Assembly (NCBI GenBank): GCA_023091665.1
Contig: JALJCQ010000012.1
Span: forward strand, 3,162,001 to 3,226,000
DNA: 64,000 nucleotides
Reading direction: 5' to 3'
Source of the DNA: Pythium myriotylum
Taxonomy: Eukaryota; Oomycota; Peronosporomycetes; Pythiales; Pythiaceae
The translations under genes were made by a program, and so were the position numbers. The notes beneath the pieces are model-generated. The model had not been told where the DNA came from, searched no databases, and worked only from the letters and a program-made list of their open reading frames with translations. Position 1 is the first letter of the stretch, and each line of letters starts with the position of its first letter. Shown in pieces: positions 11,755-22,859 of this stretch.

Positions 11755-12929
11755 GCTTGTTGCTGGTAAACACAGTCACCCAAGCTTTCGGGTGACTGGT
11801 CTCTCAGAGCCGTGACGTTATAAACGTCGTTCCACGATTGGTGAGACATTCAGACGGAGGTGGCTGCCTGTCGCGATGTGCGCCTCAGCGTTGACGGCTG
11901 CCAGAGGATCATTGATATTATCGATCACTGACGACCAGTCGCCAGCGTGCATTTCGTTTTTGAGGTACTGTAATTCGCCGGTGCTGAATAGCCTAAAACG
12001 CGAGAACCTTCGAGGCGTTCCTTCTCCAAGTTAATATCGAGGGACTCATCAACTGCGACTTTTTGTTCGGCCGCTGGGTGCCGCTTTTCTCGAGCAGCTC
12101 TTAGCGCGTCAAGACGGGCGCGAACAGGGATCGGGTTTGGGAGGTTCTGCGCCATTTTGAGGCTGTATGGATAATGGCGGTGTCTCTGTTTGCTGAGTCA
12201 TCATGGGAGATGTTTCTGTGGAAATAGATCCAGATTTGATCGGTGCGACTGTAATGAGTCGGCGTTTGGCCACGAGCAACATTAGCAAACACAGACGAAA
12301 TATACATGGGCATGATCCATACGTAGTTAAGGTATTGAAGGTGTCCGATGAACCATAAAAGGCATCCTGTTGGTGAGATCGCTGTGCAAGTACTTGTGGG
12401 TTGGCTGCATTAGATCTCATCACCTGCTTAGTTGACCACTTCGTTGCCACTGTATCCTATTTGGCCTTGAGAAACAAATTGGTTTGTGACTGTTCGCTCG
12501 ATGACCTCCCCGACACTGCGAAGAGGAAACCACCAACCTTTTGCTGTGCCGACGTCGGTTATCTGTACAAATAGTTTTTAGATATCTCGCCCATGTCCTG
12601 GTCGCTCGCCGCCCGTTGTATGGCTTACCTTGTCGGATTGCGGGGTCTCACACGCATATCGACCTATAGGCTTTTACCCGAAGGGTGTTCTCGATGCGTG
12701 CGGCGTGGACAATGGCTTCCACCAGTTCGGTGCGGCGCGGAGCTATTCGCCCCGCATCCCAGCACCTTTTGTTCTTCTGTGACTTGACGTCGGAATTGTC
12801 GAGAACTCGTCCTCGAAAGTTTTCGGGGGTGGGGAAAGATTCCGGAGAGACACATTTCTTCTAGGTATACACCACTCAAAAAACACCAAGCAATACATTA
12901 TTCTACCAAATCCATTCGGTAAGTTTAGA

Positions 12930-13004
12930 CACCCTCCAAAGTGAATCCAAGCTCACTTGTAGTCTTACAATGGGTACAATTGGTCAATGATTTACGTTAT
13001 TTAC
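12930..13004 (+). repeat. Dispersed repeat next to MULE end
   Basis: About 75 bases (AAGTGAATCCAAGCTCACTT, an ACAATGGGTACA block and a TTTACG-rich tail) are about 80% like the region upstream of the small secreted genes at 42135-42210 and 30535-30620. It sits immediately outside the left terminal repeat of the MULE. Confidence 0.7.
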
Positions 13005-13287
13005 GAGATTCTCTGGATTTATTTATGGACAGCCCTACAGTCCAAATTATCTCTCCATACTAAGTCCATATTATTGCCCACATCCAACCCATATCTCAAA
13101 CTACCTCTCTATACTGATCGTAAAATTCGCGACTAGGAAATATATGCTTAAGTCCGCGTCCGATTGAGCGTCCGATTGAAGATTTGAGTCGCGAAGTCCG
13201 CGATGAAACTCAAATCTAAAGTAATGGAAGCGCTGCGGATGAAGATGAACTATAAACGAGAAGGGGGCAGTAATTCTGTGGCACAAC

Positions 13288-15050
13288 CTAAGCATCCTGA
13301 CCTCTGAGCGCATACACTAATAGACGGTATCGGAGATTCGTCACTCCACTTGGTGAGACATCGTTGGAGATGGTCTTGTCCAGAGTCCTAATGATCTTTA
13401 AGCAGACAAAAACGCCGCAGCTGTGACCATCAAACTGGCGCGGGCTGTTCACACACACTAATCCAAAAGCAGGTGAGCCCAATACGTCGATCAGAGTCGC
13501 TTGGATATCACCAGCGACGTCCTTGAGCGCATTCACTGTGGTGTTTGCACCCATTGAATCGTAGTACAGGATCTCGCGCCTCTTCAACATCACTAAAATC
13601 ACCGTCCAGTGAGTATTGCCAACGTACACAGGAAGGGCAAGCACCTCGGCAGACTGATCCAATGCAGCGCTGCTGAGTCTATCCTTGATCTCATCTTCAA
13701 GATCTTCTTTCCTGCCACGCGCTCGTTTGGGCTTCCGATGCCAAGGTATCGAAGTTGGCGGAAGTCCTTGGTCGCTCGTTCACAGACAGCCCCAATAAAT
13801 GCATCACTTATCCACCGGTTAGGGAGAACGCGATACAGTGCTTCGAACGTACAATCGTCCTTGAGTCCAGCCAGGCGTTTGTTTGGGTAGTTGGACTCAA
13901 TTTCTTCCGCAACCTCTCTTGGTGAGATCTTGAACAGCGACTGAGGCACATCTTGGCGCAGCCATTTGCATATGGCATCTCCATCCTTACAGTAGACCTT
14001 TAGAGAATAAAGAGCACGCATCGCTTCAATCTGCGTTCGTGAGAATACCCCGAGCCCTTCAATTTCGATACAATCAACCCAGGTTGCACCGCGCTTTGCA
14101 CCCATATCAAGTCCACTTCCGCCCATATCGCGACCATCATGGGTTGATTCGCTTTCATCTGGGTCAGAGTCTACGTTAATCACTCCATCCTCCTTGTTTC
14201 TTCCTGGGAGCACTTCAAGCACTTGTCCAACAATTGTTGTGGCAAAAGATAGAAGGCGGTGACATTGAGAACAGGATCTCGAAGTTTTGTGTACTTCGGG
14301 CGCTTCTTGGCAGAAACATCGGTTTTGATGACGAGACCCTCCAATCGTTTCACCGTTTCTGGAATAGATGGCTTCTCTGGCTCAACTGAGTCCAACAGAC
14401 CTTTGAGTGTAACCTCACCGCTGCTGTTCCAGGCACGTTGGGCTGCGTTAAAAATAATTCGATTGTCGCGCTCGGTGGAAGCAACTTGTCCTCGATTCAA
14501 TCGAGGTCTACCAGACTTTGCAGCGCGTGGGTTGAGTGTAACTATTGGCGTCGCGGGTAATACAGCTTGAAAATCTGTGGAGCCTTCTCCTCCGCATGAA
14601 TCTTGTGTCAAATCAAGCTGGGATGTGGTTTCGCCTGCAATGAGCACTCCTGTGGCTGGGCTTAAGGTCGGATCAACCAGAGCTACCTTGCCAATCTCTT
14701 CAGAATAAAGACTGTGCGGTTGGGAGATCTGAGATACCTGAGACAGACCATGGCCAGCGAGTTCTTCGAGACCTTCTTCTGATTTCTTGACGTGTCTAAC
14801 ATTGGTAGCCGGCACTCGCTTCCGCTGTCGAACGTTGCGCCACTGGTCTAACACGACCTGGAGATGCTCAGTGAACTCATCATCATCGGAAATATCAGCA
14901 AGCTCGCTGCAAACAGCTTCCGTAGCGCGCACAGCCTCACGATACTTTTGCTCCTTTGTTAGTTTCCGCTTCTTGTGAATGACAACGAAAGGCGAGAATT
15001 TGAGTCGCTCGCCGGGAACGTCTGCGCGAGTACGAATCGGCCCAATCCAT
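13288..15050 (-). CDS. Ulp1/SENP-like cysteine protease part of MULE gene
   Basis: Exon-like pieces 15050-14223 and 14151-13288 follow the transposase. If the preceding intron (15051-15170) is removed, the frame runs on from the transposase without interruption. The first 270 residues are a linker containing WRNVRQRKRV, a SLYSEEIG segment, a GRPRLNRGQ basic stretch and a VEPEKPSIPETVKRLEG helix. A 71-base intron (14152-14222) is then plausible. The C-terminal domain has the C48 peptidase triad: His in GNTHW, Asp in YYDSMG and Cys in DGHSCG. One apparent one-base frameshift lies between about 13750 and 13660. The enzyme class removes SUMO or similar modifiers; its substrate here is unknown. 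The second copy at 26.8-28.2 kb has the same order of segments. Confidence 0.65.
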
Positions 15051-15170
15051 CTACGGAAGCAGAGACAATAGCGTGAATTAGTATATGGTCACGATATGGA
15101 TTGAAGATGGGAATGTTATGGATACGTTTTGAACCATTGTCATGACCTCCACCGTCTCTGTCGAACGTAC

Positions 15171-17105
15171 CTTTGGTTGACGGCCTTCAGTGTGATTGAC
15201 TCGTCATAGTTCTTGTGCAAACGATAAGCAATTGCATGCTGACACGGCAGCTTGATAGAGCACGAAAACGAACAGGTACAAGCCCACGAGCGAAGATCAA
15301 CATGATGAGCCTTGGTCTTGCCACGAACAACTACTACTCCTCGCTTCAAGTCTTCCTCGTAGTTGAATTCTTTGAGCCTTCCTATGGCTTGGGTGTACTG
15401 ATTTTCGACACTTTTAGCGACAAATGGATTCGTCCACTTCAACAGTTGATTCATATCATCGTCGTAGTTGGCGTTGAAGTGCCGCCCAATCTTTGTTCGG
15501 CTGTGTAAGTACTCATTCGCGCAAATTCGATCGTCCGCTATGAGAGCCTCAATGGTCTCCGCCATACCCATCGTTGACTTCACAGTGTCCTTCAAATGCC
15601 CGAAGAAACTCTCCAGGTGATTGTTTGTATGTACGCGAAGATGGGGGAGCCGCAGCCGGGCATACATCACCCACATGTCAACGCAAGTGTGCCAATTGTC
15701 TTGGAAGTAGTCAAAGAAACGAGTAAGACCCACAGCCTCGCAAACGTCGCGGAGAGTGTTATGGCTTTCGTCGTACTTTTTCTTCGTCACTGCATAGATC
15801 ATGCTGTGAATGATTGCGTCGATGTTATCATGGTCGTCCTTCGATATTTTCCCGAACTCTGGCTTGCGTGTCATCGATTTCAAGTACTTGATCACATGAA
15901 ATAGGCAAATGAGAACACGTGCACGAGGGAAGAACGACTTCAAGATCCGAATCTCGTTGAGGTCCTTGTCCACCATCAAGACTTCAACCTTTTCAGCAAT
16001 ACCTGGATTAACCCGGACAAAGTGTTCCAGCGCGCGAGACATATGCCAGTCAGCATTTCGCTCAAGCAGCGAATGCTGGACTGCTTGACCTTGGCCATCA
16101 TCATTAATGGCCATGAGAGTCAGCAACTGGTAGTTGTATCTACGAAAATGAACACAACCAGGTTGGCTCCGGAATGGGCGCGATATGGACGGGATATGGA
16201 TATGATAAGGACTCTCACCTGTTTGTTTTGTGGCTACTGTCGACAAGAAGTATCTCGAAGAAACGCTCTGCGGTCTCGGTCATGAATCTTGACGTAATGC
16301 TTATGACGCCGGTCTCTTTCTGGCTTGTCTCGTCCACAGAAGCAAAGTTTCGCTCGTCTGCAGCCGTGAACTCAGTGAGACATTCTACGTCGTCATCTTC
16401 ACGCTTGACTTCCGTTTTGTACGCGTATATCATGTTCTCAACGTCTTTCATCACCACGTTCTCCCCCTCCGTGAGTAATTCGGTGTAGATGACCTTTCGC
16501 TTTCGTTGGTTCTCAATCATGTTCTGAGCCTTCGCTTGATTGTCCTGGTTTTCTACTCCTCGATTCTCAGCATAAGTTCGGAACACCTCTCGCGAAATCG
16601 CATGGTTGTGAAAGAGATACGCTCCGTGCACTGCTAATCGCCACTTCTTTTCTTTGTCGAAGTAGACCATGTAGACGCTGAACTTGAACGGACAAACCAC
16701 ACTTCGAATAAACCTCGCGGGTCGCTTGCCCTGACCTCGGCTGCGTTGCTTCCAGCCGTGAGTGCAAATGAAGATCCGTCGATAAACTTTCCACGATGTC
16801 GGCAAGTAGCGCACATCGAGGCCCGCCTTGGCAGCCTTGGTCTTTCCGATGGCTTCGTTACGAGCTTTCACGGTTAGCGTTACCGACTTTCGAATCACTT
16901 GATGCGTGGCCTTCGTGTACTCGTCCAAATAGTTGAAAAAGTCTGTCCAACTGTCGTGAAATTCTTTCAGAGCTGGGACTGCAACAGGATCATCGAGCAC
17001 TTGGGGTATCACGCGCTGATCACTAGATCGATTCGAATCGTCATCATCTTCCGCTTCACTCGGCGCGCTAGCTTCACTTCCTGACTCTATTTGATAAGAT
17101 CCCAT
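15171..17105 (-). CDS. MULE transposase with SWIM zinc finger
   Basis: The coding pieces are 17105-16219 and 16139-15171, joined over a 79-base GT..AG intron that restores the frame through KTNRYNYQLL. The protein begins with an acidic Ser-rich stretch, then a zinc-finger-like N domain (FICTHGWKQRSRG ... CPFKFSVYMV ... HNHAIS). The DDE core follows: Asp in LLVDSSHKTN, Asp in VLMVDKDLNE and Glu in NNHLESFFGHLK. A C-terminal SWIM finger has the pattern CTC ... LPCQH. All catalytic and zinc residues are present. The last codon is split by a further intron (donor GTACGTT at 15170) whose removal leads directly into the protease segment. The mature product could therefore be a transposase-protease fusion of more than 1,000 residues. 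Confidence 0.75.
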
Positions 17106-17220
17106 TCACTTCGGATATGGGCACGATATGGAATCGATTTGGGTACAATGTGGGTGATCATTACATTCCTTCTAGCTCATCCTCGATCGAACTTCCAGAC
17201 TTTGGCGCACTCGCCTCACT

Positions 17221-17881
17221 CTAGTCGATGAGACACCGTTTAGTTAGAATATGGAATCGAGTAGGATGTGGATATAATCGAATACCTTCTGGCTCTTGAT
17301 CGACCGAATTTGCATCGTTGGGGCTGAAGAGTTGTTCGAAGGATCGAGATCGGAGTCGTCGTGACCAGGTAGTTTCCTCGCCCGTTGATTTAACTTTGCT
17401 CGGTGGCAGCGGGCCGCACGAAATTGTCCTGGAGGTTTCCGCCGTCAACCATTGCTGCATCACGAGACGCGAATTTCTACTCTTTGCCGCAATGCGTGGG
17501 CTCCGTCCGTCGCAGGCTATCGCCAGGATCGGTCTCGGCACCAAACGCAGACTGTGTCGGTGATTCGCCCGTACTGTTGCTCGCGTTGCTGCTGGTCCGC
17601 GAGCGACCACGCCGGTCGCTTTTCGTCTCGGAATCATCGATGCTTCTCGCGCGTTCCCGTGCAGCGAGACGTGGGCTGCTCCGAGAGTTCTCGCGAGGTG
17701 GTGTGCTGCTATCCTTTTTTTTTTCATCGCCCTGATCCCGCCCAGCGCGAAGCCCGCTGCTTGACCGCTGCTTGACCCTGCTTTCCCTTTTTCCAGTGTG
17801 TGGATTCTGTGCCATTCCTCCTAAAGTTCGCGGCGTTATTTTGCCTCCTCCAAAAAAACGCTCAACTGGCGTGTGTTTCAA
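17221..17881 (-). other. Possible 5' exons of the MULE gene
   Basis: Minus-strand open frames here are rich in Ser, Arg and acidic residues (SSSGLRAGRDQGDEKKKDSS, RARSIDDSETKSDRRGR). They lie between the transposase start and the right terminal repeat. A donor-like GTATTCG follows the frame at about 17285, and the intervening sequences carry the same CCATAT words as the introns inside the gene. No domain is recognisable. They may be 5' coding exons or untranslated leader. Confidence 0.3.
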
Positions 17882-17999
17882 ATGTTTTCATTACTTACGG
17901 TATGGGCATGACATGGACGAGAATATGGATAGAATATGGAGAGATAATTTGGACTGTAGTGGCGCCGTTTTTTTTATCCAGAGTTTCTCCATCGGAATT

Positions 18000-20750
18000 T
18001 GTGTCTTTTTGTCGCAATATACGATAAATGTCATAATATATATTATGGGAATGTTGACCAGTCGATCAGGCCCACCTATGCTACCAAGAGACGTCTATTG
18101 ACGCTAGTAAGCTGAGATATTTAGTTTCCAGATAAAATTGCTCGGAGTGTGAATATTTAGAGCTTGCCGGGCAACGCACGGTATCAGTGGTGATACGCTA
18201 AAAACAGTATTCTTCCGCATCCAACTTTCCCCGCCTGACGGGAGCTAGCACCTCGATGTCTGAAATACGCGCACGCGTACCTACCTTGACGACAAGAAGC
18301 TCCTTCCATTGGACTATAACCTTCACCTCGCCGCTGAAGTCAAAGACGACAACGAGATGCGCTTGGTCTCCGATGACGAGTCCAAATCAACCCTCGAAGT
18401 CGATGGCCACGGAAAAGCCGACGAAGATCAAGCCCACGATAGTGATGACGGAAAGGAACGCTCCTCTGTTGGAGCCAGCGGCGTGCGCCGACTGATGCTT
18501 CAATAATCTCAAGGACCAGTCGATTTCTGCAGTAGCTGACCGTGAGCGAAGCTTGTTTTCAGTAGGGAGCAATGAGTGGTCGTGATGACATCGCCGCCGC
18601 CAAAGACATCCCCGATCCTCGCCGCGACTATGTCCGACTGGTGGACGATGGCCAAGCCTGACTGATAAACCCGACGCTGCCCCTTCGTCGGGGTTTATTG
18701 AGAGGGGAATAGAAAGGTCACTAGCTTGCTAAATAATATTAATAATAATAGCTTTTGAACCCACTTCATCACGCCGGTCCCTTCTCATCTTCGCTGGATC
18801 AACAGCGTTCTTATCTCACTACAGTCCGAATAACTGGCTGCGAGCTCTAGACGGCTCTGCGACATGACGTGGGAACACCGGTGCGAGTGGCGTTGCCTTC
18901 GATCCGAACCGCGCCAACTGCTTCGTGATAGTGCCACCCACTCGATCCAACTCCCGTCATTTGCCGTCTCATGCTGGCTTGGTGGTACCTCGTCGGTATC
19001 CAACTCGCCATGTCCAAGTGTAGCCATATCTCTTGGCATCATCGAGTGCACTTTAGCTACCCAATCCAGCTCTCTGACTCGAATCGCCTTGCGATGCTCG
19101 GGATGCGACTAATGTCAGGCCCAGCTCGGCGCCTCTCTCTAGATTTAATTTCCCCATCTCCTTCAGATCCGTGTCACCCCCAACTTTTAGTCCGCTCGTG
19201 ACCGTTATCTGGGGGGCTGTCTTGGGCTACTTCTTTATGTTACACAGATCCATATATCTTGACAGTCACTGTTCGCCGACATGGTTTATGGTCCAGTTAG
19301 GGGACGTCACCTTCATGGATGCTAGAGGCCGTCCTACCAGCGCGAAGAAGACGATATCTCACATGGCCTCTCATTAATGAAAACCCCACGATGCCGCCAC
19401 AGACACCACTGTGGACGGACGGTGCCATTCTACCAGCAACAGCAGCAGCACTCGATCGAGTCGTAAAGAAAGCGACCACAGCGTGCGGTAACGACAGCTC
19501 CATGTTCGGCACACACACTCAATCAGAATGGGCAGTGTGATCGCTCTCTTTCAAGTCGGCTTTGAGGACTCGTCAATCAAGCAGCAAATGCGTTGGGCGT
19601 GCGACTATTTTCAGCGGTATATCCACGTCGATGTAGGCTAATACAGCTCGTGCATAGCCCGAGCTGTATCCACCGCAACAACCGCAACCAGAGCAACAAA
19701 CGATCGCCAGTAGAAGGCGGAGCCTTCGGCCGGCTAGCCGCAGTATGATACTGAGGCTGTCGCCGATCAACACACATTCCTCGCTCATTATTACTGTAGC
19801 CCCACAGCTCCAACCCAGTGTCATTTACATGATCATCCACCGCTCACAGATGCAAAAGCACATCCACATTGTCAAGAGCTTTGACGAGGTGTACTGTATA
19901 AATGAAGCAAGCGATCGGCGACTGCTGTGGGCACAGGCAGAGTTCCAGTAAAGAACAACGATGCTTGGGTTCCACTCGGTGAGAATAGGATTACCGACGG
20001 GAAAGCGCCCGCTGACAAACGTATCGGTGCAGTTATCCTAGAAAGTTGCTGACACTACCTTACTTGTTCTCTATCAATTACCCTATACCTGTCGCATCAA
20101 GGTAACCACCTCAATATGAAGTTCCTTTCTCACACTCCCCCTGAACGCGAGCTTCCCGAGAGCTTCGGATTTTGCGTTGCTTCTTGACCACCGTCTAAGT
20201 GCACTCGATGCTTAGGGTTGGCCAACTTCCTCATACCACGAACACTCAACAGCTTCCACAACTTCTCAAATCGAGGGTCTTTGTCAGCTGTGCAGCCACC
20301 ATATCCTCCGCCAGGCTGTACTAGACACTGAAGTACCCTTGCTCGTACAGATCCTTGATCATGTAGTACTTGATACCACAAAAGCTCGTGCGTCCGCCTA
20401 GTCGACATAGCCAACGAACGACGGCATTGTCGTATCTAGACCTACTGCTCCCATCAGCAACAAGGAACTCAACTCGCCACCACACACGCCCGCAAGCACG
20501 TCGTCTCGCAGCTTGCGCCACACTCCACGCAGTGGTCGGTTGCGCCACGGTTCAATCCAGTCGCAAACCAGCGTAGGTTCTCCAGTCCTTAGCGATAGGG
20601 GAAGAAGAGATCGTGATGTTGCCAGCCCCCTATTTCGCATGTCCCGACACTCCCCTGTGGCGTTCGGGACACGATCGCAATCGTCCAATGCCACACTCGC
20701 CCAGTCCGCAAGTCAAGCGAGTAGCACAGCCGCCAGGTCCCGAACGCCGC
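18000..20750. other. Unassigned stretch
   Basis: There is no supported gene. A 65-codon acidic frame (18309-18506) is preceded in frame by YLDDKKLLPLDYN and could be the remnant of a gene, but I recognise no family. A hairpin lies near 18668-18700 (AAACCCGACG and its near complement). The minus frame at 19573-19824 contains a GDSLSIILRL segment faintly like the third block of retrotransposon RNase H, which is not enough for a call. Confidence 0.4.
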
Positions 20751-20751
20751 T

Positions 20752-21620
20752 ATTGTATCACCGTCATGCCGTTTGTGAAGCAGACCATCAATCAGCACAA
20801 TAGAACATCCGACGAGCTACCACATTTGGAACTGTCTGATCAGTCGTTTCAAGACATAATCCAGCATCTGTGGAACGAGTATAGCAATCGAATCAAGGGC
20901 TATGCGATGAAGGTTGACGGTGTTTGGACGGCGCGTCAGCTGACGATTGATAAGTGGCCAAAGGCAATCACCTTCAAGTGTGCTGAGCATCGCCGGCCCA
21001 AGTTGAGACAGGCCGCGCATTGGAATGCGTGGCTGCAACGCGTCATCTATACAGAAGTGCTCCTGTATATTTAGAAGTACGGTTTGGGGATCGCCGCAAT
21101 CAAGGACCTCACGGTCTACCGTAACACATGTGTGGTCCCAACAGAAACCGATCGGGCTGATGCAACTGAAGAAGTGGCGCAACAAGATCTCAGTGGGCGA
21201 CTCCAACGGTGTTGGCAAAGCATGCGACAGGGATCAGAAGTTGCGTGAAGACTCTGGGCTAACGAGATCGCGCGCACACTCGATCAAACGACGTGGGAAC
21301 CATTGATAAACAGGGAACCTTCGAGGCATCTCACTCGGCTCTTTAGGGCTCCAGACGCACGGCAGCAGTAGCACACACAACGGCTTCGTCGGACGTGCTG
21401 GCTTGCTCTGGACATGGTCGAAGCCTCTCGCGAAGACCTCCAGCTACTACGCGGTGGTCTCGACATGTATCTGCGTCGGCATGACGAAGTCGATAGTCGT
21501 CTCATGTCCCGAAACAGCATGATCTAAGGATTGATGGCTGAACTATCGATCCTACCAGCGAGCTTTATTCACGATCCCTTCGAGCACATTGAGAACATAG
21601 AAGATCTTGAGTACCAGTAG
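20752..21620 (+). pseudogene. Decayed unknown protein-coding gene
   Basis: A single plus-strand frame stays protein-like for about 290 codons although it holds stops at 21072 (TAG), about 21246 (TGA), about 21369 (TAG) and about 21525 (TAA), with the natural end probably at 21618-21620. The readable text (for example FQDIIQHLWNEYSNRI, GYAMKVDGVWTARQL, FIHDPFEHIENIEDLEYQ) is helical and polar. I do not recognise a family; a structural or ORF1-like retroelement protein is possible. At least three of the stops are one C-to-T change from a Gln or Arg codon. No start codon is secure. Confidence 0.45.
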
Positions 21621-21747
21621 CTCTTTTTTTGCGCACAAATATATTCCATTTACCTGCTAGGGTTTAGGGTTTCGAAGCCCTAGACTCTCGTCCTCATCAC
21701 TAAACCCCGGTACCGTTCTTCTCTCACCATAAAGTGGGCGGGTTGGG

Positions 21748-22776
21748 TCAAACACACCACCCCCAGTGAGTGTACGCTCGGGACATATCGTAGTCTTCAA
21801 AGCGATGAAAAATCTCAGCCACAAAAGGAAGCAGATCGCGTCCGCTCGCCTCATTGTAGTAGCGTTGAGCAGGATTCTTGATGTACCGGAACATGTGCTT
21901 GATGGGATTGAAGAACAGGCAGTACGCTGGTAGAAATATTGGAGGGATGCCCAGACTGCAGAGAAAAAGAATAATCTCTGCGTCGCGGTGGATCGAGGCC
22001 CCAACCAGGAAACAAACCAAGTTTGGACCCGGGTACATACGGACACGATTCTGCTCGGCGTAGGCGAAGTCCTTGTAGCATTTCGTAAATGTCACGCGAT
22101 CAAACGTGCCGAGCGTGTTGAAAATGTCAATTATGCAGCACACACCAATAAACGCGAGGATCGATATTCGGAACTTTCGTTGACCCCCCCCAATGGTGAG
22201 CTTCTGCCCTCGCAGAGCATAACCACACTTCCTGATCATCCCGCGGTTGTTGAAAGAAACTTCGTCAAGAAAGATGAGGTTTTGGTGGCACCAATGAATC
22301 AGATTGAGCTAGTAGACGAATAGATTGATGTCGCTCAACTTGATGTGGATTGCACGTCGCTCAAGCAACTTCCAAGTCAAGCCGTGCTCATGGAGAATCC
22401 TCCACACGGACGACGCGGAGATCTTGATCTTGTGGCCCTTCTGGATCGCACCTTGAGCTTCATCGAAATACGACAGAGGGTGTGTCTCGTAGTAATCCAC
22501 CAGCCAGCGCCGGATCTCCTTGGTGAACTTCCTGTCCGTGGCCGCTTGCAGGCGCTGAAACGTTCATGTGTCTCCATAGACTCGGATCCAGTTTCCCATG
22601 ATCTTCTCCAACTTGCAGTACACACGTGCGAACTCTTTTCTCGACATACCGAGAGCGTAGTATCCATACAAGCAGTGGAAGACTGTGCTCGGGGACGCGT
22701 GCCGGAGTATTACGGCCTCTTCCATCTTCTTCGTATTCCTCGAGTGAGGAGAGAAATGGGTGCAGAATCCAGTCAC
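21748..22776 (-). pseudogene. Tc1/IS630-like transposase, inactivated
   Basis: One minus-strand frame is readable for about 340 codons with two internal stops, TGA at about 22564 and TAG at about 22321. It starts with a helix-turn-helix-like region (FHCLYGYYALGMSRKEFARV), then DYYETHPLSYFDE and SVWRILHEHGLTWKLLERRA. The catalytic part has IFLDEVSFNNRGMIRK with the first Asp, FLVGASIHRD where the expected Asp is Val, and LPAYCLFFNPIKHMF where the expected Glu of NPIE is Lys. A run of about 9 C near 22183 disturbs the segment after RGQKL. Two lost catalytic residues and two stops show an old, inert copy. No terminal repeats were identified. Confidence 0.75.
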
Positions 22777-22859
22777 TTCACAGAGTTCATCCTATTGGCC
22801 AAAAACTATCCCGAAGGAGAGTTAAGAGCAAATCAATAACTTTTGTTGGTCCGGTATTC

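Larger units (their letters stand above)
9074..12155 (-). mobile_element. Non-LTR (LINE) retrotransposon, degraded
   Basis: On the minus strand the element holds, in order, a short N-terminal frame (12155-11925), an endonuclease fragment (11754-11551), an open reverse transcriptase (11369-9801), and a post-RT region split over frames 9894-9472 and 9508-9074. Frame changes separate all parts, one of them just after the FADD motif near 9850. A frame reading SGLKINPSKC near 9810-9780 is the usual sequence shortly after the RT active site in LINEs. No poly-A tail or target duplication was found at the 9.07 kb end. The element is probably immobile. Confidence 0.75.
13005..17989 (-). mobile_element. 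MULE transposon with transposase and Ulp1-type protease
   Basis: The element is bounded by inverted terminal repeats. The left end (13005-13110) and the inverted right end (17989-17885) share a GAGANNCTCTGGAT start, then CTACAGTCCAAATTATCTCT (13037 onward; 17958 backward), then a series of CCATAT-type words. Between them the minus strand encodes a MULE transposase (17105-15171) and a Ulp1-type protease (15050-13288). Three plausible introns connect the frames. I could not find a convincing 8-11 bp target duplication, so the exact ends are approximate. One frameshift in the protease suggests it is not fully intact. Confidence 0.75.

Noticed and set aside
18668..18700. Hairpin resembling a bacterial-type terminator
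   Set aside because: The window is eukaryotic and there is no gene upstream to terminate.
19573..19840. RNase H-like GDSLSIILRL segment on the minus strand
   Set aside because: One short block only, with no first or last catalytic block in a consistent frame.
21660..21690. Telomere-like TTTAGGG units
   Set aside because: Only two units, inside an interspersed region; too short for a telomere or a clear interstitial array.
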